The translations under genes and the position numbers were made by a program. A stretch of DNA of 64,000 bases from Chryseobacterium koreense CCUG 49689 (lineage in GTDB: Bacteria > Bacteroidota > Bacteroidia > Flavobacteriales > Weeksellaceae), in assembly GCF_001045435.1 (NCBI RefSeq), contig NZ_LFNG01000008.1, positions 52,475 through 116,474 on the forward strand, read 5' to 3'. The notes below the pieces were generated by a model. That model was given only the letters and a program-made list of their open reading frames with translations. It was not told the origin of the DNA and did no database searches. Positions 9,463 to 17,462 of this stretch are shown piece after piece (position 1 is the stretch's first letter; every line of letters begins with the position of its first letter).

Positions 9463-10125
9463 TTAATTATATAAGTCCAGATAAAGGTCTTGCTCTGCAT
9501 TTCTGCCAACTGTTGCCAATTCAGACATGCTGAAATCTGACAGGATCTGATCCACCTGAAATTCTGGATTTTGATCCGCCATTGCAGGTTTTTGTGCTGC
9601 CAATCCGGCATGGTCTTGCGATGCAATCTTCGTAGGTTTAGCGGGCATTTCTGGTTTTTCATCAGGCACGGTTTTCATGTCCTGTTTCAAAACTTCGTAT
9701 GCTACTGCCGCTTCCTTTTGTGGCCTATTCTCCTGAACCGCAGAACCGGAAGCTGTATTTTCTATATTTGCGATTGCCGTTTCATTTCCAATTATAGAGG
9801 TTCCCTCATTTTGATCAGTATTCACAAAATAAATCAACCCGAAGAATACCGTAATTGAAGCTGCCGCCGCATACATCCAATTCATCCGCACAAGCTTTCC
9901 ACTTCTTTTGCCAATGCTCGGTGTTACTTGCTGCATCACATTTTGCTGCACCTCATCAAAGAAACCTGTTGGTGTGGCATAAATGTTCTTTCGTTCTAAA
10001 TTTTCGATGTCTTGGGAAAAAGGTCCAATCTTCTGCAAGACATTTTCCTGCAGTTGGTCTAGAAATCCTTCCGGAGTTTTATAGACGTTTCTTCTTTCCA
10101 AATTTTCTATATCAAAATTTTTCAT
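9463..10125 (-). CDS. Putative anti-sigma factor-like membrane protein with duplicated N-terminal motif
   Basis: This 220-residue protein has one predicted membrane helix near residues 84-101 (WMYAAAASITVFFGLIYFV). The cytoplasmic N-terminus carries a tandem repeat of about 35 residues: DIENLERRNVYKTPEGF, then DIENLERKNIYATPTGF. The outer part is low complexity. Its place directly after the ECF sigma gene (27-base gap) and its topology are those of an anti-sigma factor. I cannot see a canonical zinc anti-sigma motif (no HxxxCxxC), so the function is inferred from context. A sibling repeat-type adaptor is an alternative. Confidence 0.6.
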   Translation of the reverse strand: MKNFDIENLERRNVYKTPEGFLDQLQENVLQKIGPFSQDIENLERKNIYATPTGFFDEVQQNVMQQVTPSIGKRSGKLVRMNWMYAAAASITVFFGLIYFVNTDQNEGTSIIGNETAIANIENTASGSAVQENRPQKEAAVAYEVLKQDMKTVPDEKPEMPAKPTKIASQDHAGLAAQKPAMADQNPEFQVDQILSDFSMSELATVGRNAEQDLYLDLYN

Positions 10126-10152
10126 CAGCTTAATTCTTAATTTCCCGATTTG

Positions 10153-10716
10153 TCAATCCGAAAAATTTTCTTTTACATAACTTTCTACTTTTTGTTTGGC
10201 GTAGTGATAATTTGTTTTCAGTGTACCGACGGACATATCCAGGATTTTCGAAATCTCTTCGTAGGGAAGGTCTTCGTAATACCTCATCGTAAATACCAGT
10301 TTTTGCTTTTCGGGCAAAGTTTGAATTGCCTTTTGAAGCAGTATCTGGATTTCTTCGGCTTCGGTTTCCACGTTTTCTGCCACCAGATTTTGAAGATAAA
10401 TTTCGGCATCCTGATCCGTTTTCTGCATTTTCTTCATCTTGTTCAGCTGCTGCAGTGATTCGTTCGTCGCAATTCGATACAGCCAGGTGTATAATTGGCT
10501 GTCCTGCTTGAACTGGTGGAAGTTTTGATAGGCTTTGATAAAAGTATCCTGCAAAACATCCTGTGCCAAATCATGATCTACAATCAATCTTCTGATATGC
10601 CAATACAACCTGCTCTGATAAGCATCCATCATCAACCGAACCCCGCTGTCGCGTGATTTTTCGCTGGACATCAGCTCGATAATTTCAGTTTCCTTGATTT
10701 TCATCCGGATGCTCAA
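10153..10716 (-). CDS. ECF-type RNA polymerase sigma factor (sigma-70 family)
   Basis: This protein directs RNA polymerase to a specific promoter set. Up to 187 residues. Region 2 spans roughly residues 30-100 (YQSRLYWHIRRLIVDHDLAQDVLQDTFIKAY, then LYTWLYRIATNES). Region 4 spans residues 130-185 (LPEKQKLVFTMRYYEDLPYEEIS, with the helix-turn-helix ILDMSVGTLKTNYHYAKQKV). No region 3 is present, which defines ECF sigmas. An alternative start is Met5 (10704). It heads a three-gene operon with the putative anti-sigma and the Spy-like protein, which suggests an envelope-stress regulon. Confidence 0.92.
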   Translation of the reverse strand: MSIRMKIKETEIIELMSSEKSRDSGVRLMMDAYQSRLYWHIRRLIVDHDLAQDVLQDTFIKAYQNFHQFKQDSQLYTWLYRIATNESLQQLNKMKKMQKTDQDAEIYLQNLVAENVETEAEEIQILLQKAIQTLPEKQKLVFTMRYYEDLPYEEISKILDMSVGTLKTNYHYAKQKVESYVKENFSD

Positions 10717-10783
10717 TGTTTTGATGGTAAATTTATTAAAAAGTTAAATAACAATTTCAATTTTCAGTCCAAACCTAAATCAA

Positions 10784-10791
10784 TATCTTTG
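10784..10791 (+). promoter_or_regulatory. Promoter -7 element giving a probably leaderless transcript
   Basis: TATCTTTG is a perfect TAnnTTTG match and ends four bases before the ATG at 10796. Transcription would therefore start at or next to the start codon. Confidence 0.65.
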
Positions 10792-10795
10792 TTAC

Positions 10796-11548
10796 ATGAA
10801 AATCGTAATCATCGGTTCCGGAAATGTTGCCTATCATTTGGCAAAAGCTTTTCATCGAAATCAAATGGCGATTTCGCAGATTTTTGGTAGAAACGAAACT
10901 GATTTGAAATCGATTTCAGCTGAGCTCCAAATTCCGTTTTCCACCACAAGTTTAATGGATGCCGATTTGTACCTGATCTGCGTTAATGACGATTCCATCG
11001 GGGAAGTTTCCCAAATTATTTCTAAAGAAAACTGTTTGGTGGCGCACACTTCCGGTTCTTTGCCAAAAGAAGCATTAAGAGGAAAATTCCGAAAAGCAAG
11101 TTTTTATCCCTTACAGACTTTCTCAAAATCCAAAGCGTTGGACTATTCCAAAATACCTTTCTTCGTGGAAGCAGAAAATAGAGAAGACTCGGAACTCCTG
11201 AAAAATATCGCCCTTAAAATTTCAAAAAACGTAATGGAATCAGATTACGAAAAAAGAAAATATATCCATTTGACCGCGGTTTTCTCCTGTAATTTCGTGA
11301 ATCACCTTTTTGCCAGAGCCAAAGAAGTTTCGGATTCGCAAAATATTCCTTTTGATTATTTTTTACCCTTGATAGACGAAACTGTTTCGAAAATCCACGA
11401 AATGGAACCAAAACTCGCTCAAACGGGACCTGCAGTGCGAAACGACGAACGGGTTTTGCAGATTCACGAAGCATTAATTAATGATGAGGAGCATTTGAAA
11501 ATCTACCGAACCATGAACGAATCGATAAAAAAAATGTATGAGTTATAA
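10796..11548 (+). CDS. DUF2520 / Rossmann-like NAD(P)-binding protein
   Basis: This 250-residue protein opens with a dinucleotide-binding loop (VIIGSGNVAYHLAKAF, near residue 3). The Rossmann half is followed by a helical C-terminal domain with a conserved HLTAVFSCNFVNHLF segment (near residue 155), as in DUF2520 proteins related to ketopantoate/F420-dependent reductases. The reaction is unknown. It overlaps the next gene (kdsC-like) by 11 bases and heads a plus-strand run, so the two are probably translationally coupled. Its promoter sits right at the start codon. Confidence 0.85.
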   Translation: MKIVIIGSGNVAYHLAKAFHRNQMAISQIFGRNETDLKSISAELQIPFSTTSLMDADLYLICVNDDSIGEVSQIISKENCLVAHTSGSLPKEALRGKFRKASFYPLQTFSKSKALDYSKIPFFVEAENREDSELLKNIALKISKNVMESDYEKRKYIHLTAVFSCNFVNHLFARAKEVSDSQNIPFDYFLPLIDETVSKIHEMEPKLAQTGPAVRNDERVLQIHEALINDEEHLKIYRTMNESIKKMYEL

Positions 11549-12056
11549 ATCGAATTTAAAAAATATAAAGGCGTTTGTCTTTGATGTGGACGGTGTTTTC
11601 ACCGATGGAAGTGTTTACCTGATGCCGGACAAAAACATGTGCCGGGTGATGAACGTGCTCGATGGTTACGCGGTAGTAAAAGCCATCAAAGAAAATTACA
11701 AAATCTGCGTAATTACCGGCGGCGATGATCCCATGGTGAGAAACCGCATCAATTATTTGGGAATCACCGATTACTATGCAAAGATTTCAAACAAACTCGA
11801 AAAATTTGAAGAATTCAAACAAAAATACAATCTCGCAAACGAAGAAATTCTGACGATGGGAGATGATTTGCCAGATATTTCGATGATGAAAATATCCGGA
11901 ATTTCAGCATGTCCCCAAAATTCGGTCGCGGAAGTGAAAGCATTGTCCGATTATATTTCGCCAATCCAAGGCGGAAAAGGTGCCGTTCGGGACGTGATCG
12001 AACAGGTAATGAAGGTGCAGGGAAAATGGATTTTGGATGACACGAAAAGCACTTGA
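11538..12056 (+). CDS. kdsC: KdsC-like 3-deoxy-D-manno-octulosonate 8-phosphate phosphatase (HAD family)
   Basis: This 172-residue HAD hydrolase lacks a cap domain, like KdsC. The nucleophile motif is FDVDGVFTDG (Asp16/Asp18). Motif II lies in VITGG, a Lys follows in the NKLEKFEEF region, and motif IV is MGDDLPDISMM. The family reaction removes phosphate from KDO-8-phosphate in lipid A-core synthesis in the cytoplasm. The size and the PQNSVAEVKALSDYIS segment fit well. It overlaps the upstream gene by 11 bases and belongs to an envelope-related run with maf and a SprE-like gene. Confidence 0.88.
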   Translation: MSYKSNLKNIKAFVFDVDGVFTDGSVYLMPDKNMCRVMNVLDGYAVVKAIKENYKICVITGGDDPMVRNRINYLGITDYYAKISNKLEKFEEFKQKYNLANEEILTMGDDLPDISMMKISGISACPQNSVAEVKALSDYISPIQGGKGAVRDVIEQVMKVQGKWILDDTKST

Positions 12057-12100
12057 TTCATTTTGAATAAATCTTTTTTATGCTATTTTCTAAACAAAAA

Positions 12101-12658
12101 ATGAAGATTTTACTCGCCTCCAATTCGCCAAGAAGAAAAGAATTGCTGCAGAATCTGGGTTTTGATTTTGATGTTATTTCTGTGGACTGCGAGGAGGTTT
12201 ATCCCGATGATCTTCCGACTGAAAAAGTGGCGGAATACCTTTCGGAATTGAAAGCGAACTCTTTTAGAAATTTGGAAAAAGGAGAAGTCCTTATCACGGC
12301 AGATACCGTGGTTTCCATCGGTGATGAAATTTTAGGAAAGCCCGGAAATGCTAAAGAAGCCAAAGAAATGCTTCAAAAACTTTCGGGGAAAACACACCGG
12401 GTTTTCACCGGAATCACCATCAGGACTTTAGACAAAACCATCTCAAAGACTGATGTGGCAGAAGTGGAATTTGAAATCATAAACAGCTTGGAATCTGAAT
12501 ATTATGTAAAAAATTTCCGGCCGTTTGACAAAGCGGGAAGTTACGGTATCCAGGAATGGTTGGGAATGGCAAAAATCAAAAGCCTCCATGGCAGCTTTTA
12601 CACCATCATGGGTTTGCCGACACATCTGGTTTACGCAATTTTAAAAGATTTGGAATAA
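12101..12658 (+). CDS. maf: Maf family nucleotide pyrophosphatase
   Basis: Maf proteins hydrolyse non-canonical or canonical nucleoside triphosphates (dTTP/UTP or modified bases) and are linked to septum control. The N-terminal signature is LLASNSPRRKELL, a central ADTVVSIGDEILGKP carries the metal-binding Asp, and HRVFTGI follows. I chose the ATG at 12101 (MKILLASNSPRR, 185 residues) because the family starts there. An in-frame ATG at 12080 would add seven residues. It sits between kdsC and the SprE-like gene on the same strand. Confidence 0.9.
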   Translation: MKILLASNSPRRKELLQNLGFDFDVISVDCEEVYPDDLPTEKVAEYLSELKANSFRNLEKGEVLITADTVVSIGDEILGKPGNAKEAKEMLQKLSGKTHRVFTGITIRTLDKTISKTDVAEVEFEIINSLESEYYVKNFRPFDKAGSYGIQEWLGMAKIKSLHGSFYTIMGLPTHLVYAILKDLE

Positions 12659-12750
12659 GTCTCCATCCAATTTAAAAAATCATTATTTTTACGGAAAATA
12701 ATCAAATCTTTTCTACAATAAAATGCAGATTTGAAAGTTATATTTGAATA

Positions 12751-15255
12751 ATGAAAAAAGCTATATTTATCCTTTTGGCAATTACCGTTCTAAGTTCCTG
12801 TTCATCAAGGAAAAAAACGAACAATTCTACATTTCTAAAGGGATTTTTCACGTATTACAATACGCTTTTTAACAGCAAAGATGCCCTGCAAACCGAGCTT
12901 AAAAATCGGGACAGATCGCACAAAGATAATTTCTACGATCCCTATATTCCGCTGCTTACATACGAAGATCAACCACTGGGAACCGATTTGGGTTCAAGCG
13001 GGAGTTTCGGCAGTGAGGGCCGTGCAGGAACGGCGGGAAGTTTTGGTCCGGGAGTTCCGGGAGGCGGAGTGCGACCAACCGATAATGCGGGTAACAAAAC
13101 CGGTGCAACTATTCTGGAAATTTCTGAAGCGAAAGCATTAAAAGCGATCGCAAAATATTCTGTGATGAAAGGCGGAGTAGAGAAAAATAAGGCGATGTTT
13201 GATGCCAATATTTTGTTGGCCCAATCCCGACTTTACCGCGGAAAAGCCCTGGAAGCTTTAGACGGCCTAAACTATATTTTTTCTAATATGCCGAAAGATA
13301 AAAGAATTCCTTTGGCGAAAATTTATCAGGGACTCGCCTACTCCAAAATGGGCGACTTTTCCCGTGCCGGAGAACTTTTTTCTGAATTGAAAAAAGATAA
13401 AATCAAGAAAGATTACCAGAAATTATTAAGCGTCTATTATTCCGAAATGTTACTTCAGGCAGGGAAAAAAGATCAGGCGGTAGATGAACTTTCAAACGCT
13501 TATGCATTAAACAAAAACAGGAAATTGCGAAGCAGAATCGCATTTCTGAGAGGACAAATTCTGAATAATCTGGGGAGAAGTGAGGAAGCAAGAGAAAGCT
13601 TCACAAGTGCATACAAAAATGCCAACGATTTCGAATTCGAGGTGAAATCCCAAATCGAAATCGCAAAAACCTTCAATGGAAAAGGGGACGATTACGAAGG
13701 TGCAAAAACATATCTGGAAAAAATTGGCAAGAAGGGAACTTATGCTTCCCGAAAAAATGAATTCCTTTATGCTTTAGGTTTAATGGCAAATAAAGCCGGG
13801 AAAAAAGACGAAGCTCAGGAATATTTTGCCCAATCCCTGAAAGAAAAAATGTCTGATCCCCAAATTCGCGGACTCGATTATTATGAAATCGGAAAAGGAC
13901 ATTTTGAAAAAAGCGATTACCTCGCAGCAGGTGCTTATTACGATTCTGCACTTTCTGTCATGACTTACGAACCATCTAAAATTTTATTGGAAGAACAGTC
14001 CAGGAACATCAAACAGGTTTCTGCCAATTATTTCCTGGTCAAGAAAAATGACAGCATCATCGCATTGACCAAGATGCCGGAAAACGAAAGAATCGCCTAT
14101 TTTACTAAGGTCATCGATCGAATCAAAGAAAAGGAGGCAAGAGAGGAATTGATCCGAAAACAAGCCGAAAGGAATAAAGGATTTGATACCGGAGATTACG
14201 GCGCAAATTCTATTTTTGCCGGAAATACAGGTGGATTCCAAGATTTCACTGATCCCGGAAAAGGCGGTTTCTATTTTGCCAATATGAGCACGGTTTCCAA
14301 AGGGGAATCCACTTTTAAACAAATTTGGGGAAATCGTTCTTTAGCTGACAACTGGCGAACTTCGGCAAGAAGTACTTCCATCGAAGACCTGAAAAATGAA
14401 GCGATGGGAATTGCATCTGCTCCAGATCCCCGAAGACTGGAACCCAGTTTCTACATTGAAAAAATTCCAACCGACGCAGCAGATATTTTAGCCCTGAAAA
14501 AAGCACGAGACACCGCAAGTTTAGGATTGGGAAGAATGTATGACGCCTTTTTCTCTGACACGCCACTTGCCACAAAAACGCTATACGATTTGGTGGACAA
14601 CAAACCTGTGGAAGAAGTGGAACTTCCTGCACTTTACCAGATTTTCGTGATGAATTATGAAAAAAATCCTGGTGCCGCAGAACGGGCAAAACAGAAAATT
14701 TTGACAGATTTCCCTTATACTTCTTACGCAGAATTTGTGAAAAATCCGAAAAACACTAAGTTTTCTGCATCCGCACCCGAAGTTGAAAAAGCTTATTCCG
14801 AAGCTTATGACCTCTATGCCGCCGAAAAATATGACCAAAGTAAAGCCTCCATAGAAACGTCATTGGGAAAATATCCAAATGATGCGCTGGTTCCCAAATT
14901 TGCATTGCTGAATGCTTTCAATACCGGGAAAACTGCCGGAAAGGAAATCATGATCCTGCAACTGGAACAAATTGCCCTGAATTACGCCAAAACGCCTGAA
15001 GGTGAAAAAGCAAAGGAAATGCTGAAATACCTGAAAAGCGAGCTGGAACTGCAAAAAACAGACGAAGAAGGAAATGTGATCAACGAAAATAAGGTGCAGA
15101 CCGCAAAATCCACACCGGAACCTATTAGGAGTAATCCTAGACAGGAAGCGCCCGTGCAAATGTCCGCAGAACCAGCAGCTCCAGGTACGAATATTCCTCC
15201 GACAGTTCAAAAGGGCGAAGAACAAAAAGTAAAGGGCGAAATAAAAACTCATTAA
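12751..15255 (+). CDS. sprE: SprE/PorW-like TPR lipoprotein, probable type IX secretion component
   Basis: This 834-residue protein begins with a lipoprotein signal (MKKAIFILLAITVLSSC, lipid-modified Cys17). The mature part is rich in tetratricopeptide-like helical pairs (about residues 130-440 and 580-760), with a Gly-rich insert near residues 85-120 and a low-complexity Pro/Ala/Gln tail. Size, lipobox and the start pattern NTLFNSKDAL resemble SprE/PorW, the periplasmic lipoprotein of the type IX secretion and gliding machinery of Bacteroidota. That identity is recalled from family knowledge and not proven here. Its terminator overlaps the 3' end of the convergent tsaB gene. Confidence 0.65.
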   Translation: MKKAIFILLAITVLSSCSSRKKTNNSTFLKGFFTYYNTLFNSKDALQTELKNRDRSHKDNFYDPYIPLLTYEDQPLGTDLGSSGSFGSEGRAGTAGSFGPGVPGGGVRPTDNAGNKTGATILEISEAKALKAIAKYSVMKGGVEKNKAMFDANILLAQSRLYRGKALEALDGLNYIFSNMPKDKRIPLAKIYQGLAYSKMGDFSRAGELFSELKKDKIKKDYQKLLSVYYSEMLLQAGKKDQAVDELSNAYALNKNRKLRSRIAFLRGQILNNLGRSEEARESFTSAYKNANDFEFEVKSQIEIAKTFNGKGDDYEGAKTYLEKIGKKGTYASRKNEFLYALGLMANKAGKKDEAQEYFAQSLKEKMSDPQIRGLDYYEIGKGHFEKSDYLAAGAYYDSALSVMTYEPSKILLEEQSRNIKQVSANYFLVKKNDSIIALTKMPENERIAYFTKVIDRIKEKEAREELIRKQAERNKGFDTGDYGANSIFAGNTGGFQDFTDPGKGGFYFANMSTVSKGESTFKQIWGNRSLADNWRTSARSTSIEDLKNEAMGIASAPDPRRLEPSFYIEKIPTDAADILALKKARDTASLGLGRMYDAFFSDTPLATKTLYDLVDNKPVEEVELPALYQIFVMNYEKNPGAAERAKQKILTDFPYTSYAEFVKNPKNTKFSASAPEVEKAYSEAYDLYAAEKYDQSKASIETSLGKYPNDALVPKFALLNAFNTGKTAGKEIMILQLEQIALNYAKTPEGEKAKEMLKYLKSELELQKTDEEGNVINENKVQTAKSTPEPIRSNPRQEAPVQMSAEPAAPGTNIPPTVQKGEEQKVKGEIKTH

Positions 15256-15258
15256 TGA

Positions 15259-15284
15259 AAAAGCGAAGATTATTCTTCGCTTTT
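15259..15284 (+). terminator. Rho-independent terminator overlapping the tsaB 3' end
   Basis: An 11-bp stem (15259-15269 with 15274-15284) has a 4-base loop and continues into T-rich sequence on the plus strand. The right arm and T-tract encode the last Lys/Ser/Glu codons of tsaB on the minus strand. Confidence 0.75.
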
Positions 15285-15950
15285 CTTTTTCTTAACTCCT
15301 TGAAAATCCTTCAGATAAAACGGCTCGAAATAGGCGATATCCTCGAAATCCTTCTGATTGAATTTCTGGACTGATTTCCGGATCAAATATTTTGCAGAAG
15401 GAAAAACATCTTCCTTAAATTCAGCATTTTCCACTTGCAAGAGGTCTTTGGCTTTTTTTGCTCCGTCACCGATAAAGATGATTTTTTTACCAACAAAATC
15501 CCGGAAAGAACTTTCATCCAAAATTTTGGCTTCGGTTTCTGAAATCATTTCCCCCGAAATACCGTCGAAAACGGCGCAATAAACCTCCATTCTTCTTGCA
15601 TCGACCAACGGAATGATCAAGTCGTAATTTTGATTTAAAAACGGCTCAATCATCGTTTCTAAGGAGTTCACCGCAATCATTGGAATTTTCAGTCCATAGC
15701 AAAATCCTTTCGCAGAAGCGGCTCCTATCCGAAGTCCGGTGTAGGAACCAGGTCCTTTGCCTACAGAAACGGCATCCAAATCGCCCAATGAAATTTCTGC
15801 ACCTTGCAAAGCCCATTCCACAAAGGTGTGCAGCGATTCGGACTGTTTGTAATTTTCTGAAATTTCTTCGCAAAGACACAGCAGTTTTTCACCGTCTGAA
15901 ATGGCGACAGAACAGTTTTTTGAGGAAGTTTCTAAGTGGAGGATTTTCAT
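15270..15950 (-). CDS. tsaB: TsaB, tRNA N6-threonylcarbamoyladenosine biosynthesis protein
   Basis: TsaB partners TsaD and TsaE to make t6A at position 37 of ANN-decoding tRNAs. This 226-residue protein has the ASKHA-type N-terminal fold: ILHLETSSKNCSVAI (residues 3-17) and the highly conserved GKGPGSYTGLRIG (near residue 64). A degenerate second half is typical of TsaB. The start at 15950 follows a perfect TATCTTTG promoter at 16028-16035. The gene converges with the SprE-like gene, and the two share the hairpin at 15259-15284. Confidence 0.93.
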   Translation of the reverse strand: MKILHLETSSKNCSVAISDGEKLLCLCEEISENYKQSESLHTFVEWALQGAEISLGDLDAVSVGKGPGSYTGLRIGAASAKGFCYGLKIPMIAVNSLETMIEPFLNQNYDLIIPLVDARRMEVYCAVFDGISGEMISETEAKILDESSFRDFVGKKIIFIGDGAKKAKDLLQVENAEFKEDVFPSAKYLIRKSVQKFNQKDFEDIAYFEPFYLKDFQGVKKKKSEE

Positions 15951-16027
15951 GATGTTGATGCGGTAATTGATTGATTGGCTATGGTACAGATTGGCAGCGA
16001 ACGATAATTCACAATTTCTTTATTTTG

Positions 16028-16035
16028 CAAAGATA
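16028..16035 (-). promoter_or_regulatory. Bacteroidota -7 promoter element for tsaB
   Basis: The minus strand reads TATCTTTG, with a TTG 21 bases further upstream, about 78 bases before the tsaB start. Confidence 0.55.
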
Positions 16036-16066
16036 ATCATCAGTACCTCAACGGATCAACTAATGA

Positions 16067-16819
16067 TCAAACTTTCCGGTGGATTGTTCGCGGTTCGCTT
16101 TGTGCGCTCGGATAAATGGTGAGGTCGGAAATCGTGACATGACTCGGCGCGTTTACGCAATAGGCGATAGCATCTGCGATGTCTTCTGCTTTCAGCGGTT
16201 CATAACCAGCGTAAACAGTTTTTGCACGCTCTTCATCTCCTTTGAAACGGATTTTGGAGAAGTCGGTTTCCACAGCTCCGGGTTGAATGTTGGTGACTTT
16301 GATCCCAAATTCGGTGAGTTCCAAACGCATCCCTTCGGAAATTACATCTACAGCACGTTTTGAGGCGCAATACACCACACCATTCGCATAAGTTTGTCTT
16401 GCGGCAACCGAGGAAATATTCACGATATGACCGGATTTTCTTTCTTTCATTCCGGGGATGATCATTTTGGAGACGTAGAGCAGTCCTTTCACATTTCCGT
16501 CAATCATGGCGTCCCAATCATCGGTTTTTCCTTCGGATAAAGGTTCTAAACCGTGTGCATTTCCTGCGTTATTGATGAGGACATCGATGTTTTTCCAATT
16601 TTCTGGAAGGGAACTGATTGCATTTTCAACCTCTGCGAGATTCCTCACGTCGAAGTTTAAACTAAAGGTTTCGGTGAGCTTGGAGAGTTCTTTTTTCACT
16701 TGTTCCAAAACGTCTTTCCTTCTGCCGCAAACGATGATTCTGTACCCTTGATTTGCGAGTAATTCTGCGGTGGCTTTTCCGATTCCGGAAGTTGCGCCCG
16801 TGATGAGTGCTGTTTTCAT
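16067..16819 (-). CDS. SDR family NAD(P)-dependent oxidoreductase, YdfG-like
   Basis: This is a 250-residue classical short-chain dehydrogenase. The cofactor loop TGATSGIG is at residues 7-14, NNAG is at 83-86, and the catalytic residues are Ser137, Tyr150 and Lys154 (YCASK). The patterns RQTYANGVVYCASK and GAVETDFSKIRF resemble YdfG-type 3-hydroxy acid / L-allo-threonine dehydrogenases that use NADP. The true substrate is not known. It lies upstream of tsaB on the same strand, and the gap holds the tsaB promoter. Cytoplasmic. Confidence 0.9.
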   Translation of the reverse strand: MKTALITGATSGIGKATAELLANQGYRIIVCGRRKDVLEQVKKELSKLTETFSLNFDVRNLAEVENAISSLPENWKNIDVLINNAGNAHGLEPLSEGKTDDWDAMIDGNVKGLLYVSKMIIPGMKERKSGHIVNISSVAARQTYANGVVYCASKRAVDVISEGMRLELTEFGIKVTNIQPGAVETDFSKIRFKGDEERAKTVYAGYEPLKAEDIADAIAYCVNAPSHVTISDLTIYPSAQSEPRTIHRKV

Positions 16820-17028
16820 GTTAATTTTAGAAATAAATCAATTCGTTGAGAAAACCATTGCCATATCTAAAAAACAACGAATTCTTCTGGTTCAAACTTT
16901 CTCTGACTTTTTGATAAATCGCCAGTAATATTTTGCAGAATTCATCTTGTTTCTTCAGTGATTTCTCTCATTTTAATTGGATCGTAAAATTACAAAAATT
17001 ATCCCCTAAGAAAGCTTTTTTTAATTCA

Positions 17029-17400
17029 TTATCCGCCATCAAAAACCTGAAACGCATCCTCAATATGTGTGATCTGCAAAACTCCAGCTTTATCGGGAAG
17101 CACGGTGATAATGTCGAAACGGACTTCTTTGTCGATTTCATTTTCGCTCATGAAAAAATCGGCACAGGTGATGATGGATTTAATCTTCTTTTTGGTTACG
17201 GCTTCTTGTGGCTCGATCAGCGTATCGTAACTTCTTGCTTTCACTTCGGTCACCACGATTAAATCCTCAAACTCAGAAACAATATCGATTTCCAACCGTT
17301 CGAAACGGAAGTTTCTTGCCAAAATCTTATGTCCTTTTTTAGCTAAAAAATCTGCAGATAAATCTTCCGCCAGTTTTCCTAAATCGTTGTGTTCAGCCAT
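17029..17400 (-). CDS. YraN family protein (UPF0102), endonuclease-like fold
   Basis: This 123-residue protein has the YraN signature: LGKLAEDLSADFLAKKG, then ILARNFRFERLEIDIV and LIVVTEVKARSYD. The ExK pattern (EVKAR near residue 53) and the upstream Asp match the restriction-endonuclease-like fold assigned to this family. No cellular role is established. Length is normal. Downstream of it (16820-17028) I see no gene. Upstream lies a short run of TTTCA repeats. Confidence 0.9.
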   Translation of the reverse strand: MAEHNDLGKLAEDLSADFLAKKGHKILARNFRFERLEIDIVSEFEDLIVVTEVKARSYDTLIEPQEAVTKKKIKSIITCADFFMSENEIDKEVRFDIITVLPDKAGVLQITHIEDAFQVFDGG

Positions 17401-17422
17401 AACTACATTTGTTTGAAATTTC

Positions 17423-17458
17423 AGGTTTCAAGTTTCAAGTTTCAGGTTTCAAGTTTCC
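17423..17458. repeat. Short direct heptamer repeat (AGTTTCA type)
   Basis: Five consecutive near-identical heptamers (aggtttca, agtttca, agtttca, ggtttca, agtttcc) fill the gap between yraN and the LD-carboxypeptidase gene. A slippage-type simple repeat. Confidence 0.7.
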
Positions 17459-17462
17459 GGTT

